From contig NZ_LMKQ01000002.1 of NCBI RefSeq assembly GCF_001421565.1, forward strand, positions 186,001-250,000: 64,000 nt of DNA. Direction: 5' to 3'. Positions 25,301 through 33,900 of the stretch are shown one piece after another. The stretch comes from Agromyces sp. Leaf222 (lineage in GTDB: Bacteria; Actinomycetota; Actinomycetes; Actinomycetales; Microbacteriaceae). The position numbers were made by a program, and so were the translations under genes. The notes below the pieces were generated by a model, which was not told the DNA's origin, did no database searches, and worked only from the letters and a program-made list of their open reading frames with translations. Each line of letters opens with the position of its first letter. Position 1 is the first letter of the stretch.

Positions 25301-25849
25301 GGGCAGTGGGCTCGGTTCGCGGCGAACCACGATGCGCTCGGTCGTCTCCTCATCGATGGCATCGTTCACCGGTTCGCCCGATGTCGGGGGTGCCGCCTCG
25401 CCCGCTGCACGAGGGGGCAGCAGCGCGGTTTTCAGCACTGCGATCTGGCTCGCCTGTTCCGGGGCGCCGATCATCTCGAGGAGTAGTCCGGCGGAGTCCA
25501 TCGCCCGGAAGGCCGTCTGGGCCGAGAACTCGCCATTGTGCGCCCAGAGATTTCGGACTTCGCGGAGCTCGCTCGCGTAGTTCTGTCCCTGTCGCGGAAG
25601 GTCACGGTCGAACGGATAGCCGAGGTCGCCCAGCCGTTCAGTGAGCGCCCGCAGCAGCAGTGAGAGGTCGCGCTTGGAGTAGACGCCACCGCGCCGACCG
25701 GCGAGCTTGTCCTTGCGTTCGAGGAGCAACGTCCATTCGACGCCCGGTGGGAGTTTCGTCGCGAACCCGCGCTCGACGAACGGTGAGAGCCCGTCGATCA
25801 GCAACGCGAGTGCATCGCCGACCTCGGAATGGAAGTCGACCTCGTCCAT
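19334..25849 (-). CDS. giant HEPN / transglutaminase-like / SF1 helicase / REase-like protein (DUF4011, DUF3320)
   Basis: A 2171-residue multidomain protein. Residues ~1-140 resemble the Swt1-type HEPN domain, with VRNLWAHNGEF as the conserved R...H helix. Residues ~330-450 form a transglutaminase-like fold with RLGTCLDTTVTL (Cys ~412) and LLEGHIFLGYW (His ~437). A DUF4011-type segment leads into an SF1 helicase: Walker A EGPPGTGKSQTITNL near 875, Walker B VVFDEASQI near 1490 and NVAVTRARRQVVLY near 1725. Then come an REase-like (MTES_1575/Vsr-fold) domain (~1790-1870; VAVLLDGPVW) and a DUF3320-like C-terminus. COG1112-type helicases fused to nucleases are common in defence loci (for example Mokosh with a PLD nuclease); the role here is inferred. 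GGAGG precedes the ATG and TACAGT (25884-25889) is a candidate -10. Confidence 0.85.
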   Translation of the reverse strand: MDEVDFHSEVGDALALLIDGLSPFVERGFATKLPPGVEWTLLLERKDKLAGRRGGVYSKRDLSLLLRALTERLGDLGYPFDRDLPRQGQNYASELREVRNLWAHNGEFSAQTAFRAMDSAGLLLEMIGAPEQASQIAVLKTALLPPRAAGEAAPPTSGEPVNDAIDEETTERIVVRREPSPLPRPAPTVAASAGISIKSVSHLSYAMAHCRIPVIDEIAIENRGGERRGASLEIDVVSAEGSLGGPKVLIVDLGEGQTTTLRSVDLVLDPAHMLAVDEQRPGLIRATLRDAAGELIVETSVDVQILASNQWIATPLHLGLELLAAHVQPNAAAIAPLLVEASDRLKSATGKSALDGYQSENPERVDAIVTAVYDAMRARDIRYAEPPASWDSIGQKVRTPGEVLEGRLGTCLDTTVTLAAVLEQAGINTTLWLLEGHIFLGYWRTDNSLGAVASTDVMDVINLVDLGHLALVETTMLTGGDESRPFGDANRAPRTSHLADGVDRVQGVTDVRQARLSGIYPLPSRSRGVDGETIVTVYEPGSSPIIAPYYGAPAAGGTAPEPAAVPRRVQQWKNALLDLSLRNKLINYTDRSGYRLEVPPPVVSQLEDAVNAGTSVTLLASDRVQSVDEVRGIRFGRDLPEQTRELLLAQKRSAYIDITSGAYTSKLRYLAYKAKTIAEETGANNLYLAFGMLHWRVNDRDLRSPLVLVPVSLTTASRGEVYRLTLDESGASTPNYCLLEKLRVSFGLDIPGLQNPVEDESGIDLGAAFRAVREAIAGAGLPFRVEESVDLAILQFAKFRLWKDLDEHWGTLAENALVSHLIHTPLDAFQDPNPDAATVDLDELGAVVPVPADASQLEAVAEAVGGRTFVLEGPPGTGKSQTITNLLARSLAAGRRVLFVAEKRAALDVVKKRLESVGLGDFSLDLHDKSARPAAVRAQIKRALDLVVRTDAAALQANSEAAEASRRSLARYATRLHEANSAGMSLYSARTNQLAADPEIEALEVSTGLVASADEAAFAEVRDVLRRLPETADLARPAPTHPWAFIDERPPARIDARAVHAAARAFDAALDSAQQAGFAIADLGRVDSPDLLDGWAQLARAPRHPVATLDALQSPAWQTYLDELQRRITGFARPTWTAEVRPTVLGRDVDAIHAEALAADASSFFGRRKRRRAVLARFADELVGEPASVKLKTLSDLTGRIAATNAELGELRGMIAKVPVPLIDSTWNVLLPADVDAFTLRLGWVRFAARSLDGPSNPHVAQLRQYFSSTAAGAGEAELSALGITWRQLLAAAAVTPADAATWAGELDFLTRWQATRAARNLTTGEPVTLVRWLELVRHVEPLRRHGLDSARGAILNGRVPAEDAALAFDKGVALASIAEREDATALNAFDIAAHNKTIQRFTNATHAVRAELPRAIPVELLAGRTFAATSTSGQIGGLRRQLDRQRGGLSVRAMLEQYGDIITQVMPCTLMSPESVARFIPARSDLFDIVVFDEASQIRVADAVGAMGRGTSVVVVGDSKQMPPTSFADAGANLDEDTEYTPETVVDEESILTECVQAQVPSKWLSWHYRSQDESLIAFSNHHYYENRLSSFPAPIGSHARDTVDGHGISLVRVNGHFERTGKGKSLRTNRVEAEAIVEDVRRRFWASPDVTPSLGVITFNAPQRDLVENLLRDSDDDRIRQALDEPDGLFVKNLENVQGDERDCILFSVAFSVNANGVLPLNFGPLSRAGGERRLNVAVTRARRQVVLYASFDPEILRAEQTSSIGIKHLKAYLEMASRGVEAVSDDGRRQAYIDRHRDEIADELRLAGFAIKTDVGLSDFRVDISIAEADEPDVPLVAVLLDGPVWRARQTVADRDGLPVDVLKGLMRWPGVERVWLPEWLHHREETLSRLSSAVTDARMRGSRDVTDIPSAPPDAAFESTSVELEVESVVGDANSALLEVSDASSASTATPPMLIDPRAIRIGSATGAPVLPLNSSPNHPNFEEFIEWQPGRRGSLADLDALPHRSAHAKIEAAIRDAIATEGPMSASRLSKLVAGSFGLNRVARDRITAIRRVVPDEFRRRDGESTFYWPAAMDVGTWLQVRLPESGSSRAIDEVPLVEIANAMRIASAAAGGMNPDEVKREALGMFGGKRMTASVEARLDDGLAYALETGRLVRAASGVLLDGLR

Positions 25850-26113
25850 GTGGCCTCCGGATGTCGCGGGTCTGACGGAATCGACTGTAGGTGGGCAGTG
25901 AGGACGAGTCTAGGCAACCCTGCCGTCATGTTCAGTGGCGGCTCCGCCTCGCTTGGCTCATGTGCCGGTTCGTTGCGCGTGCATGACGGGAATGTGAACA
26001 CCCCTGACCCACGAAATGGGGTAGTGCGGTCGCGCCCGCCAGTGACGATTGGCCTGAAGATAGGTCGGGGGGCGAACGATCACGAGCGACGGCCGTTGAG
26101 AGGCAAGCAAGTC
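25850..26113. other. divergent intergenic region
   Basis: Carries the promoter of the giant helicase gene at its left end. Base composition becomes less GC-rich to the right. No gene supported. Confidence 0.45.
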
Positions 26114-26689
26114 ATGATTCTTTCGACATCGGTTGACGGGCGAAGGTTCGAACTTCACGACGATGGGACCTGGAGCGAGATTCCTGCAGCGACGCGCGTT
26201 GGGTTCCGATCAGTGCCATGGGGTTCGAGCCGAGCAGACGTGATCGCATTTGAAGGTCGGGAACCCTACGAGAGTCACGAAGACTTGGCCATGTTCGATG
26301 GTCGACTGGGCTCAGAAGAGGTGTTCGTCGTCTACTTCTTCCGTTCGGATCGCCTGACGCGAGGCGAATATACGGTGAACGCTGATTTTGACGACGGCGA
26401 CAAGGCGCTCAAGACGCGAAAGAAACTCCTGAGGACGCTCATCGAGCAGTACGGCCAACCGGCCAAAGACAAGCGCAGATGGAACGACGACTTCCACAAG
26501 GGCGATCCCGAGCAACTCGGCTGGGCCCTTGAGTCGGGCGACGTCGAGTTCATCACGACGTGGCATCGAGCGGATGCTGAGATCACGTTGAGGCTTGTCG
26601 ACGATTCTGGAATGGAGCTCAAGCTCGAGTACTGCTCCCCTGAGCATCTCGGTGCTCAGCCTTCGACGCCATTGAGCGCATTGCTTTAG
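26114..26689 (+). CDS. unknown protein in the defence island
   Basis: A 191-residue acidic protein that starts MILSTSVDGRRFELHDDGTW, a short beta module like those at the N-terminus of other bacterial hypotheticals, then FRSVPWGSSRADVIAFEG. It is lower in GC than its neighbours and uses codons uncommon elsewhere in the window, pointing to recent transfer. A GAGAGG ribosome-like site precedes the ATG at 26114; the much longer upstream frame looks non-coding. Function unknown. Confidence 0.6.
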   Translation: MILSTSVDGRRFELHDDGTWSEIPAATRVGFRSVPWGSSRADVIAFEGREPYESHEDLAMFDGRLGSEEVFVVYFFRSDRLTRGEYTVNADFDDGDKALKTRKKLLRTLIEQYGQPAKDKRRWNDDFHKGDPEQLGWALESGDVEFITTWHRADAEITLRLVDDSGMELKLEYCSPEHLGAQPSTPLSALL

Positions 26690-26863
26690 GCCTGGGCCGC
26701 GTTAGAACTGGCGGAGGTCAGCTTGTCTGGGCGGCTGCGTCCACTGGGATAGTCCTATCGGTCGACCCCACTTCGGGTGGGATACCCCGTATTGACGCCC
26801 GCGGCGTGCCCGGTGCCGGCAAGGTGAGTCGCATCTGCCTTCGCGACGCAAAGGGGCCATTCA

Positions 26864-27478
26864 TTGATCCGCGATCACTTCATCGAGATTCTTGGGCTGC
26901 AGCATCAGTGGAGCGACAAGACCACTGAGGCAATGCAGCAGCGAGGGATTCTGATCAGGGATGTCGTCCCCGAATGGTTCCGGCACAACGGGGCGGCGTC
27001 TGTTGCGCGCGGCGGATGGGCGCCCTTTCCTTTGGAGGTCCAGGGAAAAGACGGCATCGGGAGGAAGAGCCAAGTCCCGTGGGTTCGCTTCTATTCGCCT
27101 CGCGAAAGCGAATCGGCAACCGACGGATGGTACGTCGTCTATCTCTTTGCGGGTGACGGGTCAGGTGTCGTTCTCGCATTGATGCATGCGTCGACTCACG
27201 CAGTCGGCGACGCGCTCATTCCACAAGATGAGCAGTCGATTCGTGAAGCGGTCGACTGGGCGAGAGCCGAACTCGGCGGATGGATGCGACATGACGCCCG
27301 GCTCCTCACTCAAATCTCTCTTCGCGCACCGAAGTCGAAGGTGGCCGGCCCCTACGAGAAGAGCGTCGTCGCGGCGTTCGAGTACTCTGCGGATCGAGTT
27401 CCGGATGACACGGCGCTCGTCGACGACTTGAGGAATATGGTCACGGCCCTCGCGTACTTGTACAACGCCACGCAGTGA
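26864..27478 (+). CDS. stand-alone MrcB-N (DUF3578) domain protein
   Basis: A 204-residue protein whose central part matches the N-terminal domain of McrB-like proteins: PWVRFYSPRESESATDGWYV, then VYLFAGDGSGVVLALMH. In McrBC this domain contacts modified DNA, while GTPase (AAA+) and nuclease functions lie in other parts that are absent here. It converges with the cytosine methyltransferase gene (20-bp gap). It may therefore be a reader, or a restriction subunit sensitive to the mark made next door. TTG at 26864 follows AAAGGGG; a later start is possible. Confidence 0.7.
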   Translation: MIRDHFIEILGLQHQWSDKTTEAMQQRGILIRDVVPEWFRHNGAASVARGGWAPFPLEVQGKDGIGRKSQVPWVRFYSPRESESATDGWYVVYLFAGDGSGVVLALMHASTHAVGDALIPQDEQSIREAVDWARAELGGWMRHDARLLTQISLRAPKSKVAGPYEKSVVAAFEYSADRVPDDTALVDDLRNMVTALAYLYNATQ

Positions 27479-27498
27479 GGGCTACGAGACATCCGTCA

Positions 27499-28608
27499 TC
27501 AGGAGGTCGACGAGAGTTCCGTGATCTCTTCCCTGCTGAGGGCTGCTGCGATTGAATCCGCGATCGCACGACCGAGGGGCACTGGCACGGCGTTCCCGAT
27601 CTGCCGCGCGATCGCCGTGCGCGAGCCGACGAACTTGAAGTCGTCGGGAAAGCCCTGGAGCCGGGCCGCTTCATGATGGGTGATCGCGCGGTCGGCCACC
27701 GGGTGGAGGTATCGACCCTTCTCCGGCTTGAAGAACTCGGTTCGGATCGTCACGGATGGCTTGGTCCAATGAAGCCGGCCCATGACATCCCCAGACCCGC
27801 TGCGATGCGACAACCAGCAGGGCGCCTTCAACGTGTCGGGCAGATCGAAGCGGTTTCCGCCCTCGGGTATGGCGGCAAAGCGATTTAGGGAGAGGGGCGT
27901 GTACTTTCGCCCCACATGAAGCTCCTGCCCTGCAAACGGACCGTTGAGCTTCACGCCGGCGAAATAGATGGACCGTTCATCGAGCGCATCGAATGCCTTG
28001 GCCTCGTGCGGAACGCCGTCGAACGCATCAGCCACCGTGAGGGGACGACCGATATGGCTCGCGTCAGGCCACGCGGGCGCCACGATGTCACGACGATGCC
28101 CGATCATCACCGCCCGCTTCCTTGCTTGCGGTGCTCCGTAATCCGCTGAATTGAGAATGCGATGTTCAGTCGTGTATTCGGCGAATTCGGGGTCTTCGGC
28201 GAGCGTGGTCTGGAACTGGCGAAACTGCGGTGATTTCGCGAACGCGGCGACGTTCTCGACGACGAAGATCTTCGGACGCACTCGGCGAATCGTCTCGGCG
28301 TACTGCTCCCAAAGGAAGTTGCGTTCATCGTCGACGTCTTGTTTGCCCAACGTCGAGAAGCCTTGGCACGGGGGCCCGCCGATGATGACGTCGATCTCAG
28401 TCGGGAGTTCGCCCGCGGCAAGCCAATCCTGGATCGGGCCGGCGAACACCGCGGCATCCGAGAAGTTGAGCGAAAATGTCGCGGCTGCGGCGACGTCCAT
28501 CTCGACGGCCTGAACCGTGACAAATCTGGGGTCGGCCTCATGGAATCCCTGCGTGAAGCCACCCGCGCCGGCGAAGAGGTCGAGGACGCGAATGGGGCGG
28601 GGAGGCAT
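27499..28608 (-). CDS. Dcm-type DNA (cytosine-5-)-methyltransferase
   Basis: A 369-residue C5 methyltransferase. Motifs in order: I (DLFAGAGGFTQGF, ~9-21), IV with catalytic Cys (GGPPCQGFSTLGKQ, ~78-91), VI (FVVENVAAF, ~116), VIII (PQARKRAVMIGHR, ~172), and IX-X (RLQGFPDDF, QIGNAVPVPLG) at the end. The target-recognition region lies between VIII and IX. ATG 28608 is preferred over the 19-codon longer form because TACCAT ends seven bases upstream (leaderless) and homology begins there. Together with Vsr and DrmA/DrmB it would correspond to DrmMII of DISARM class 2, or be a separate restriction-modification methylase. Confidence 0.9.
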   Translation of the reverse strand: MPPRPIRVLDLFAGAGGFTQGFHEADPRFVTVQAVEMDVAAAATFSLNFSDAAVFAGPIQDWLAAGELPTEIDVIIGGPPCQGFSTLGKQDVDDERNFLWEQYAETIRRVRPKIFVVENVAAFAKSPQFRQFQTTLAEDPEFAEYTTEHRILNSADYGAPQARKRAVMIGHRRDIVAPAWPDASHIGRPLTVADAFDGVPHEAKAFDALDERSIYFAGVKLNGPFAGQELHVGRKYTPLSLNRFAAIPEGGNRFDLPDTLKAPCWLSHRSGSGDVMGRLHWTKPSVTIRTEFFKPEKGRYLHPVADRAITHHEAARLQGFPDDFKFVGSRTAIARQIGNAVPVPLGRAIADSIAAALSREEITELSSTS

Positions 28609-28615
28609 GGATTCG

Positions 28616-28621
28616 ATGGTA
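28616..28621 (-). promoter_or_regulatory. candidate leaderless -10 of the cytosine methyltransferase
   Basis: TACCAT on the minus strand, seven bases before the ATG. It lies in the 76-bp divergent gap shared with vsr. Confidence 0.5.
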
Positions 28622-28672
28622 TCCGCAGCGACCGACCACGAGCGGCCGGCTCGCCGGCGGATCACGGCGGCG

Positions 28673-28678
28673 TAGCGT
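28673..28678 (+). promoter_or_regulatory. candidate leaderless -10 of vsr
   Basis: TAGCGT followed by ACTCAC and the GTG at 28685, mirroring the methyltransferase promoter on the other strand. Confidence 0.5.
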
Positions 28679-28684
28679 ACTCAC

Positions 28685-29152
28685 GTGGACGCAGACCAGA
28701 GTTCTTGGGCGAGCACGCCTGGCGTTCGGCGGTCGATGCAGTCGAACAAAGGGCGTGACACCTCATTGGAACTCGGCGTCCGCAAAGACCTGTTCAGGCT
28801 CGGCTACCGGTACCGGGTGAACCACCGACCTGTGGCGACGCTGCGCAGAACGGCGGACATCGTCTTCACTCGGAAGAAGGTCGCCGTCTTCCTCGATGGA
28901 TGTTTCTGGCACGGTTGTCCGACCCATTACACAGTCCCCAAGGCGAACGCCGCGTATTGGGCGCACAAGGTCGCAGTGAACGTCGACCGTGACGCGGAGA
29001 CCACCAGGCTCTTGACCGAGGCGGGATGGTCGGTGCTCCGATTCTGGGAGCACCGACCAACCGACGAGGTCGTGGCTGAAATCGTGGCCGAGCTGAATCG
29101 CGTGACCGCTGAGTCGGGTGCGATCAGCCCTGTTCGATCATCGCCTCAGTGA
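28685..29152 (+). CDS. vsr: very short patch repair endonuclease
   Basis: A 155-residue Vsr nickase that cuts at T:G mismatches arising from 5-methylcytosine deamination. Visible motifs: RRSMQSNKGRDTSLELGVRK at the N-terminus, RTADIVFTRKKVAVFLDGCF with the catalytic Asp and metal site, WHGCPTH zinc/His ligands, and GWSVLRFWEH at the end. It is divergent from the methyltransferase. Its last 29 bases overlap the 3' end of drmB on the other strand. Confidence 0.92.
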   Translation: MDADQSSWASTPGVRRSMQSNKGRDTSLELGVRKDLFRLGYRYRVNHRPVATLRRTADIVFTRKKVAVFLDGCFWHGCPTHYTVPKANAAYWAHKVAVNVDRDAETTRLLTEAGWSVLRFWEHRPTDEVVAEIVAELNRVTAESGAISPVRSSPQ

Positions 29153-30917
29153 CCGCAGCGATGATGCTCGAGAAGTAGCCGGGCGCACGATCCGTGCCGA
29201 CCAGAAGAGCCCGGTCGAGGAGGAGATTGAAGCTCTCGCACGAGGTCTCCGGGGCGAGCATGCAGGCATGACACGCGGCCAGGTTCAGTCCGTCGATGCT
29301 CTGAGCCTCGGTCTCGGAGCACACCGGGTCGTTCGCGCACCAGGCCACCTGCTCCAAGGCTCGAACGATGGCCTGCGCGAGGTACGGCTGCTCGCCTTGG
29401 CGTGCGAGCCCTCCGAGGGTGCCCTCGACATCGGTCGACGTCGTGTAAATGAATACTGCATAGTCGCCTGCGGCCTCGCAGTAGATCCGCTCCCGCAGTG
29501 ATGGCGCGGAGTATCCGCTCCGGAACGCCAGTTCGCGCATCAGCGCGTGTGCGAACGAGTGGAGCAGCATGTACTGCGCCGAGGCTTCATGGAGCCGAGA
29601 TCCCAGCACGGAGCCTTCCTGATGGGTGGCGATCTGGGCTGTGCGGGCGTTCACGTATGCGTCTGCCGCCCAGCCGTCGACGTGTGCGCCGTCGAACCGG
29701 ATGAAAATCCCTTCGCCGTATCCCTCGACTGCAGGGAACCACTTCTTCTCGTAGGGCTTCGGAGGCACGGAGGGCACAGGATCGGCCTCGGGCGTGTACC
29801 GCCTGAATCCGGTCGAGGCTCGCACTTCACGCAGACGATCGACGATCACGACTTCGGGCAGGAGAGATCCGATGAGGTCGGCGACGTTGCCCGCACCGGT
29901 CGCGATCGCAGACGTGCGCGTGACGAAATCCTGCGCGGGTGCGGCCCCCTTCGCCGCGGCCACGAAGGCCTCGTACTCCTCGGCCAACAGAGAGCTCTTC
30001 GCTTGCGCCAACGGCGGCGCCACTCCGGATAGCGAAGCGACAGCGGCCCGCACGGCGTCTGGGCTTACGCCCAACGCCGTCGACAGTTCACCGACGAGCA
30101 AGTCGAGGAGAGGCCCGCTCGGATTCGTCTTGAGAGCTCCGTAATACGGATGGTTGCGAATCTGCTCTTCGAGCTCCGCGGCACGACCCTCGACTTCTGG
30201 GATGTCGATCGCTGAGACCGAGTCGCCGAAGTGCAGGCTCGTCGCGCCTCGCTGTAGAACCTCGACCTTGCCGCCGCATCCGGAACCCTCGAATTGCCAC
30301 GGTTGGCGACCGCGGCAGAGGAGGCCCTCGCGGCTCAGGATGTCGCCGCGAAGATCGCCGAGCGATCGGCTCGACTTGCACGCCTCACACGAGACTTCGA
30401 GTGAGCTCAGGCCCTCGCCGGCACCCTTTGCCGATTTGAATCGAAGTCGATCGCGGATTCGGCACCCGCCTTCGCTCGGGCGGTGAACCCATTCGACCCA
30501 TGGCACGTCATCAGCGTGACTCTTCGTCGTGCAGACGACGACGAATCGCATCGGCACCATGCGCCCTTCGCACTCCGGACAGGTCGGTGCCGCGCCCTTC
30601 TCCAGGGATCGTCGCCACTGCGTCATGCGGCGGCATTCCTGGCAGAACAGCCAGGCGGGGAATCGTGCGAATTCGAGGCCGGGCGTCTTCGGAGCGTCAG
30701 GTGTTCCCGAACTCGGAGCGGCCCAGAACTCGTCGACACCGAGCTTCTCCGCCAGGCGGTCGCACGGCACTGCGGTGCGAATGGATGTGGGGGGCCATTC
30801 GTCGCCCGTCACGGCCATGAACGACTCGCCGAGGATGTCGACCAGCGCACCCGGCCCGAACGGCGAGACGGTTTCGGAGAGACGGATGGAACGAATGACA
30901 GGCTTCTGTGCGGCCAT
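29124..30917 (-). CDS. drmB: DrmB-like DUF1998 protein (DISARM)
   Basis: A 597-residue protein of the DISARM DrmB type. N-terminal RLSETVSPFGPGALVD block, zinc-binding pairs LFCQECRRM / PTCPECEGRM (~95-120) and SCEACKSSRSLGDL (~185), then the C-terminal DUF1998 region with LLHSFAHALMRELAFRSGYS, AWCANDPVCSE and AACHACMLAPETSCE. DrmB works with the helicase DrmA. The ATG at 30917 overlaps the drmA stop by one base (TGATG), so they are translationally coupled. The stop region overlaps vsr convergently. Confidence 0.88.
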   Translation of the reverse strand: MAAQKPVIRSIRLSETVSPFGPGALVDILGESFMAVTGDEWPPTSIRTAVPCDRLAEKLGVDEFWAAPSSGTPDAPKTPGLEFARFPAWLFCQECRRMTQWRRSLEKGAAPTCPECEGRMVPMRFVVVCTTKSHADDVPWVEWVHRPSEGGCRIRDRLRFKSAKGAGEGLSSLEVSCEACKSSRSLGDLRGDILSREGLLCRGRQPWQFEGSGCGGKVEVLQRGATSLHFGDSVSAIDIPEVEGRAAELEEQIRNHPYYGALKTNPSGPLLDLLVGELSTALGVSPDAVRAAVASLSGVAPPLAQAKSSLLAEEYEAFVAAAKGAAPAQDFVTRTSAIATGAGNVADLIGSLLPEVVIVDRLREVRASTGFRRYTPEADPVPSVPPKPYEKKWFPAVEGYGEGIFIRFDGAHVDGWAADAYVNARTAQIATHQEGSVLGSRLHEASAQYMLLHSFAHALMRELAFRSGYSAPSLRERIYCEAAGDYAVFIYTTSTDVEGTLGGLARQGEQPYLAQAIVRALEQVAWCANDPVCSETEAQSIDGLNLAACHACMLAPETSCESFNLLLDRALLVGTDRAPGYFSSIIAAVTEAMIEQG

Positions 30918-33900
30918 CAGCGCTCACCGTCCGCCCGGACCCGTACAACTCGATCGACGGATCTCATCGAGTTCATGGTCGCCCAACCGGCTCCCGGGTC
31001 CGTGAACTGCTTCAACAAACGCTCCTCGGGGGTTCTCGATTGAAATTTCAGAATGTTCCCGTTGAGAGAGACGGCTTCGATCCGGTTCTCCCAGTCGACG
31101 ACGGCCTTGTCCAATTCATCGCGGACCACGGCGGCCTCACGCTGGTCTGCGACACCGACATGATCGGAAAGAAGGCGCACGGCCTTCGTGGTGGACGCAG
31201 AGTCCGCCTCGAATCGTGACGCCCGATCGTTCGCGGCGAGCCCGCCTCCGTGCCGCATGAGGATGACGAGCGCAGACCTGAGAGCCCGGCGTCGGGCCTG
31301 CAGCGACCATGGGGTGACGGTGCCGGGCTCGACGAATCGGTAGTACGCGCGGTGGAATGCGGTGAAGGACTCGAACACCGATCGGTCTCTCGGCTTGCCG
31401 GAACGGAACATGGTCACCACGAGTCCGGGAACCTTTCCACGGCCTACGCGGCTGGTGGCCTGAATGTACTCGGACGTCGACTTCGGGTGCCCGTTGACGA
31501 GCATGAGCCCGAGGCGACTCACGTCGATCCCGACGGACATGATGTTCGTCGTCGCGAGCGCGTCGAGCGCATCGTTCTGCTCGGGGCCTTTCGAGAGCAG
31601 ATCGAGGATCTTGAGCAGATCGTCCGATGAGACGTTGCCGTTGAGCTCGTCGATTCCGTCGCGCCTGAGCTCGCGGATGTCCTTCTGCGGATTCTGCGAC
31701 TTCCACCGCTCGAGCACGCTTCGCACATCGTCGCGAAGGATCGTCATCGTGCGGCCGAGCTCGCGAAGGCTGTTGTGGTAGACGACGAGCGTCCAGTAGG
31801 CGTCGAGCTCGGCATCGGTCAGCCCGACTTCGAGCGGGGCTTGGAGCAGCTCGGACGACAGCTGGCCGATGGCCCACGATGGCGTGTGCGCCTGGGGCAT
31901 GATGCCGACGTACATTCGCCCCGGGCGCGTCGGATCCGGCTCGGAGAAGTAGTTGTCGTCGGCGTTCATTCCGCTCGGCGGGAAGACGGCGACCTTTGAT
32001 GCCATCAGCTCACGGATCTGATCACCCGCGGCGCGAGTCGTGGCGGTCGAGGCGACGACCTTCGCCGGCTTACCCGTCCAGGCGATGAGACCACGGATGG
32101 CCGCCTCGTAGACGCCGACGATGGTGCCCAGCGGGCCGGCGATGAGGTGGAGCTCGTCCTGGATCACCAGGGAGGGTGGGTCGAACGGGGAGCCGCCCAA
32201 CCCGAAGAGCGATTGGCCGTGTTCGATCCATGCGAGCCGCGCGAACTTGTCCACCGTGGCGACGAGCATTGTCGGCGGCTCGTCGAAGATGCCCTGGTCG
32301 ACGACCTGCACCGGCAGTTTGGAATGGAATGGGCAGTCCTTGTGCGGGCAGTAGACGTCGAAGGAGTACTTGGTGGCTCGGATCCCGTACAGCTCTTTGT
32401 GCGTGGACTGACGAGTCGGCATCAGATCCGTGCCGCACCACGAGCACTGTCGGATCTGGAACGGGTTGCCGGGCGACCGCTCCTTGTAGATGCGATTCAT
32501 GATGTCGGCGGCTTGTTCGTACGACCCTGGCGTGGTGGTGTTGCCCAGCCAGAGCCCGATCGAGAACGGCGGGCTCCCCGCCATGCGCGCATCACGCTTG
32601 CGCATGAGTTCGAGCGCGCAGATGAGTGTGGCGGCGCGTTGGAATTGCTGCGCAGTCAAGAGCCGCATCGTGTAGCGAGTGATCACGGCGGTGCCGCCGC
32701 CACTGACGCCGTGATCCAGCCTGCGGCGGATCATCTCGATCGCGGCGAGGCCGAGGTAGGCCTCCGTCTTACCGCCACCGGTCGGGAACCAGATGAGGTC
32801 GACGAGTTCCCGGTCCTCATGCGACGGGTCGATCGTCGACTCCAGCGCGAGCAGGATGAAGCCGAGCTGGAATGGATGCCAGCGCGGTTCTGTCGCGTCG
32901 TCGCCAACGTTCGCCAACGGAACACCGATTCGGCCGGGTGCACTGCGAACGAGTCCTTGCTGGAGCATCTGTTCACGCATCGCAGCGTTCGCCAAACGGA
33001 AAGCGGTGAGTGTGTTGCCGCCGGTCTCGAGAAGGTCGATGCCGGCCGACATCCGATCGAGCGCCTCTTGAGCCCGAGAGACGATCGCACCGGCGGTCTT
33101 GACGAAGCGCGCCGGCGCCGCATCAGCGCTCGCACGCTGCTCGACGATCCACTCCCCGTAGCCTGCAAGGAATCCGCGAAGGCCGGACGCCAACTCGGAC
33201 GCGCTTCGCGATTCCTCCGCGAGCCATTTCAGTTCGAGCGCTGAATCCGAACTGACGCGAGCACGAACGGCCGGAACGGTTTCGGTCGGAATGCAATCGG
33301 TCCACGCCGTCGTCGGCCCGGCACCGAGCTGCCAGTCGACGGCGACGCCGTGACCGATCGCATACGTCGACTTGTCGCGGTAGCGGAGTTCGAGCTCGAG
33401 GTCTTCGTCGGAGGCGTTCACGGGGTTGCCCGTGGGGTACGGGTGGAGCTCACCGTCCGTGACGTCGACCTGAAGGCGCACCTGGAATAGGCAGTCTTCA
33501 GGAGACGACTTCGCCTTGCCCGGATCGGCGGTTGCCGCGTTCGAGATGGCGACGGTGGTGAGGCGCAGACCACCGACGACGCGCGAGCGCCAGGCGACGG
33601 TCGAGCGGCCGTCGAACGCCGGCAGCTTGCCGACGTCCGTTGGAGGAATCTCGAACGAGTCGGAAAGCGGTCGGCGACGCCACAGTTCGCGGCGGTGCTG
33701 GGGCCCATCAGCGGCCTCGTTCCGGTCCGCATCGAGGTTTTCAGTCGAGCCCTCGCTCCCGGGCTGACCGGTTGAACGTGCTGGCGATGACTCGTTTTCA
33801 GGGGCGTAGACGCCGGCATCGATCGTGACCGTGATCGCTCCGTCATGAATGAACGACATACCCATCGACTGCGGCGCCCAGCCGAACGCCCCGGCGAGGT

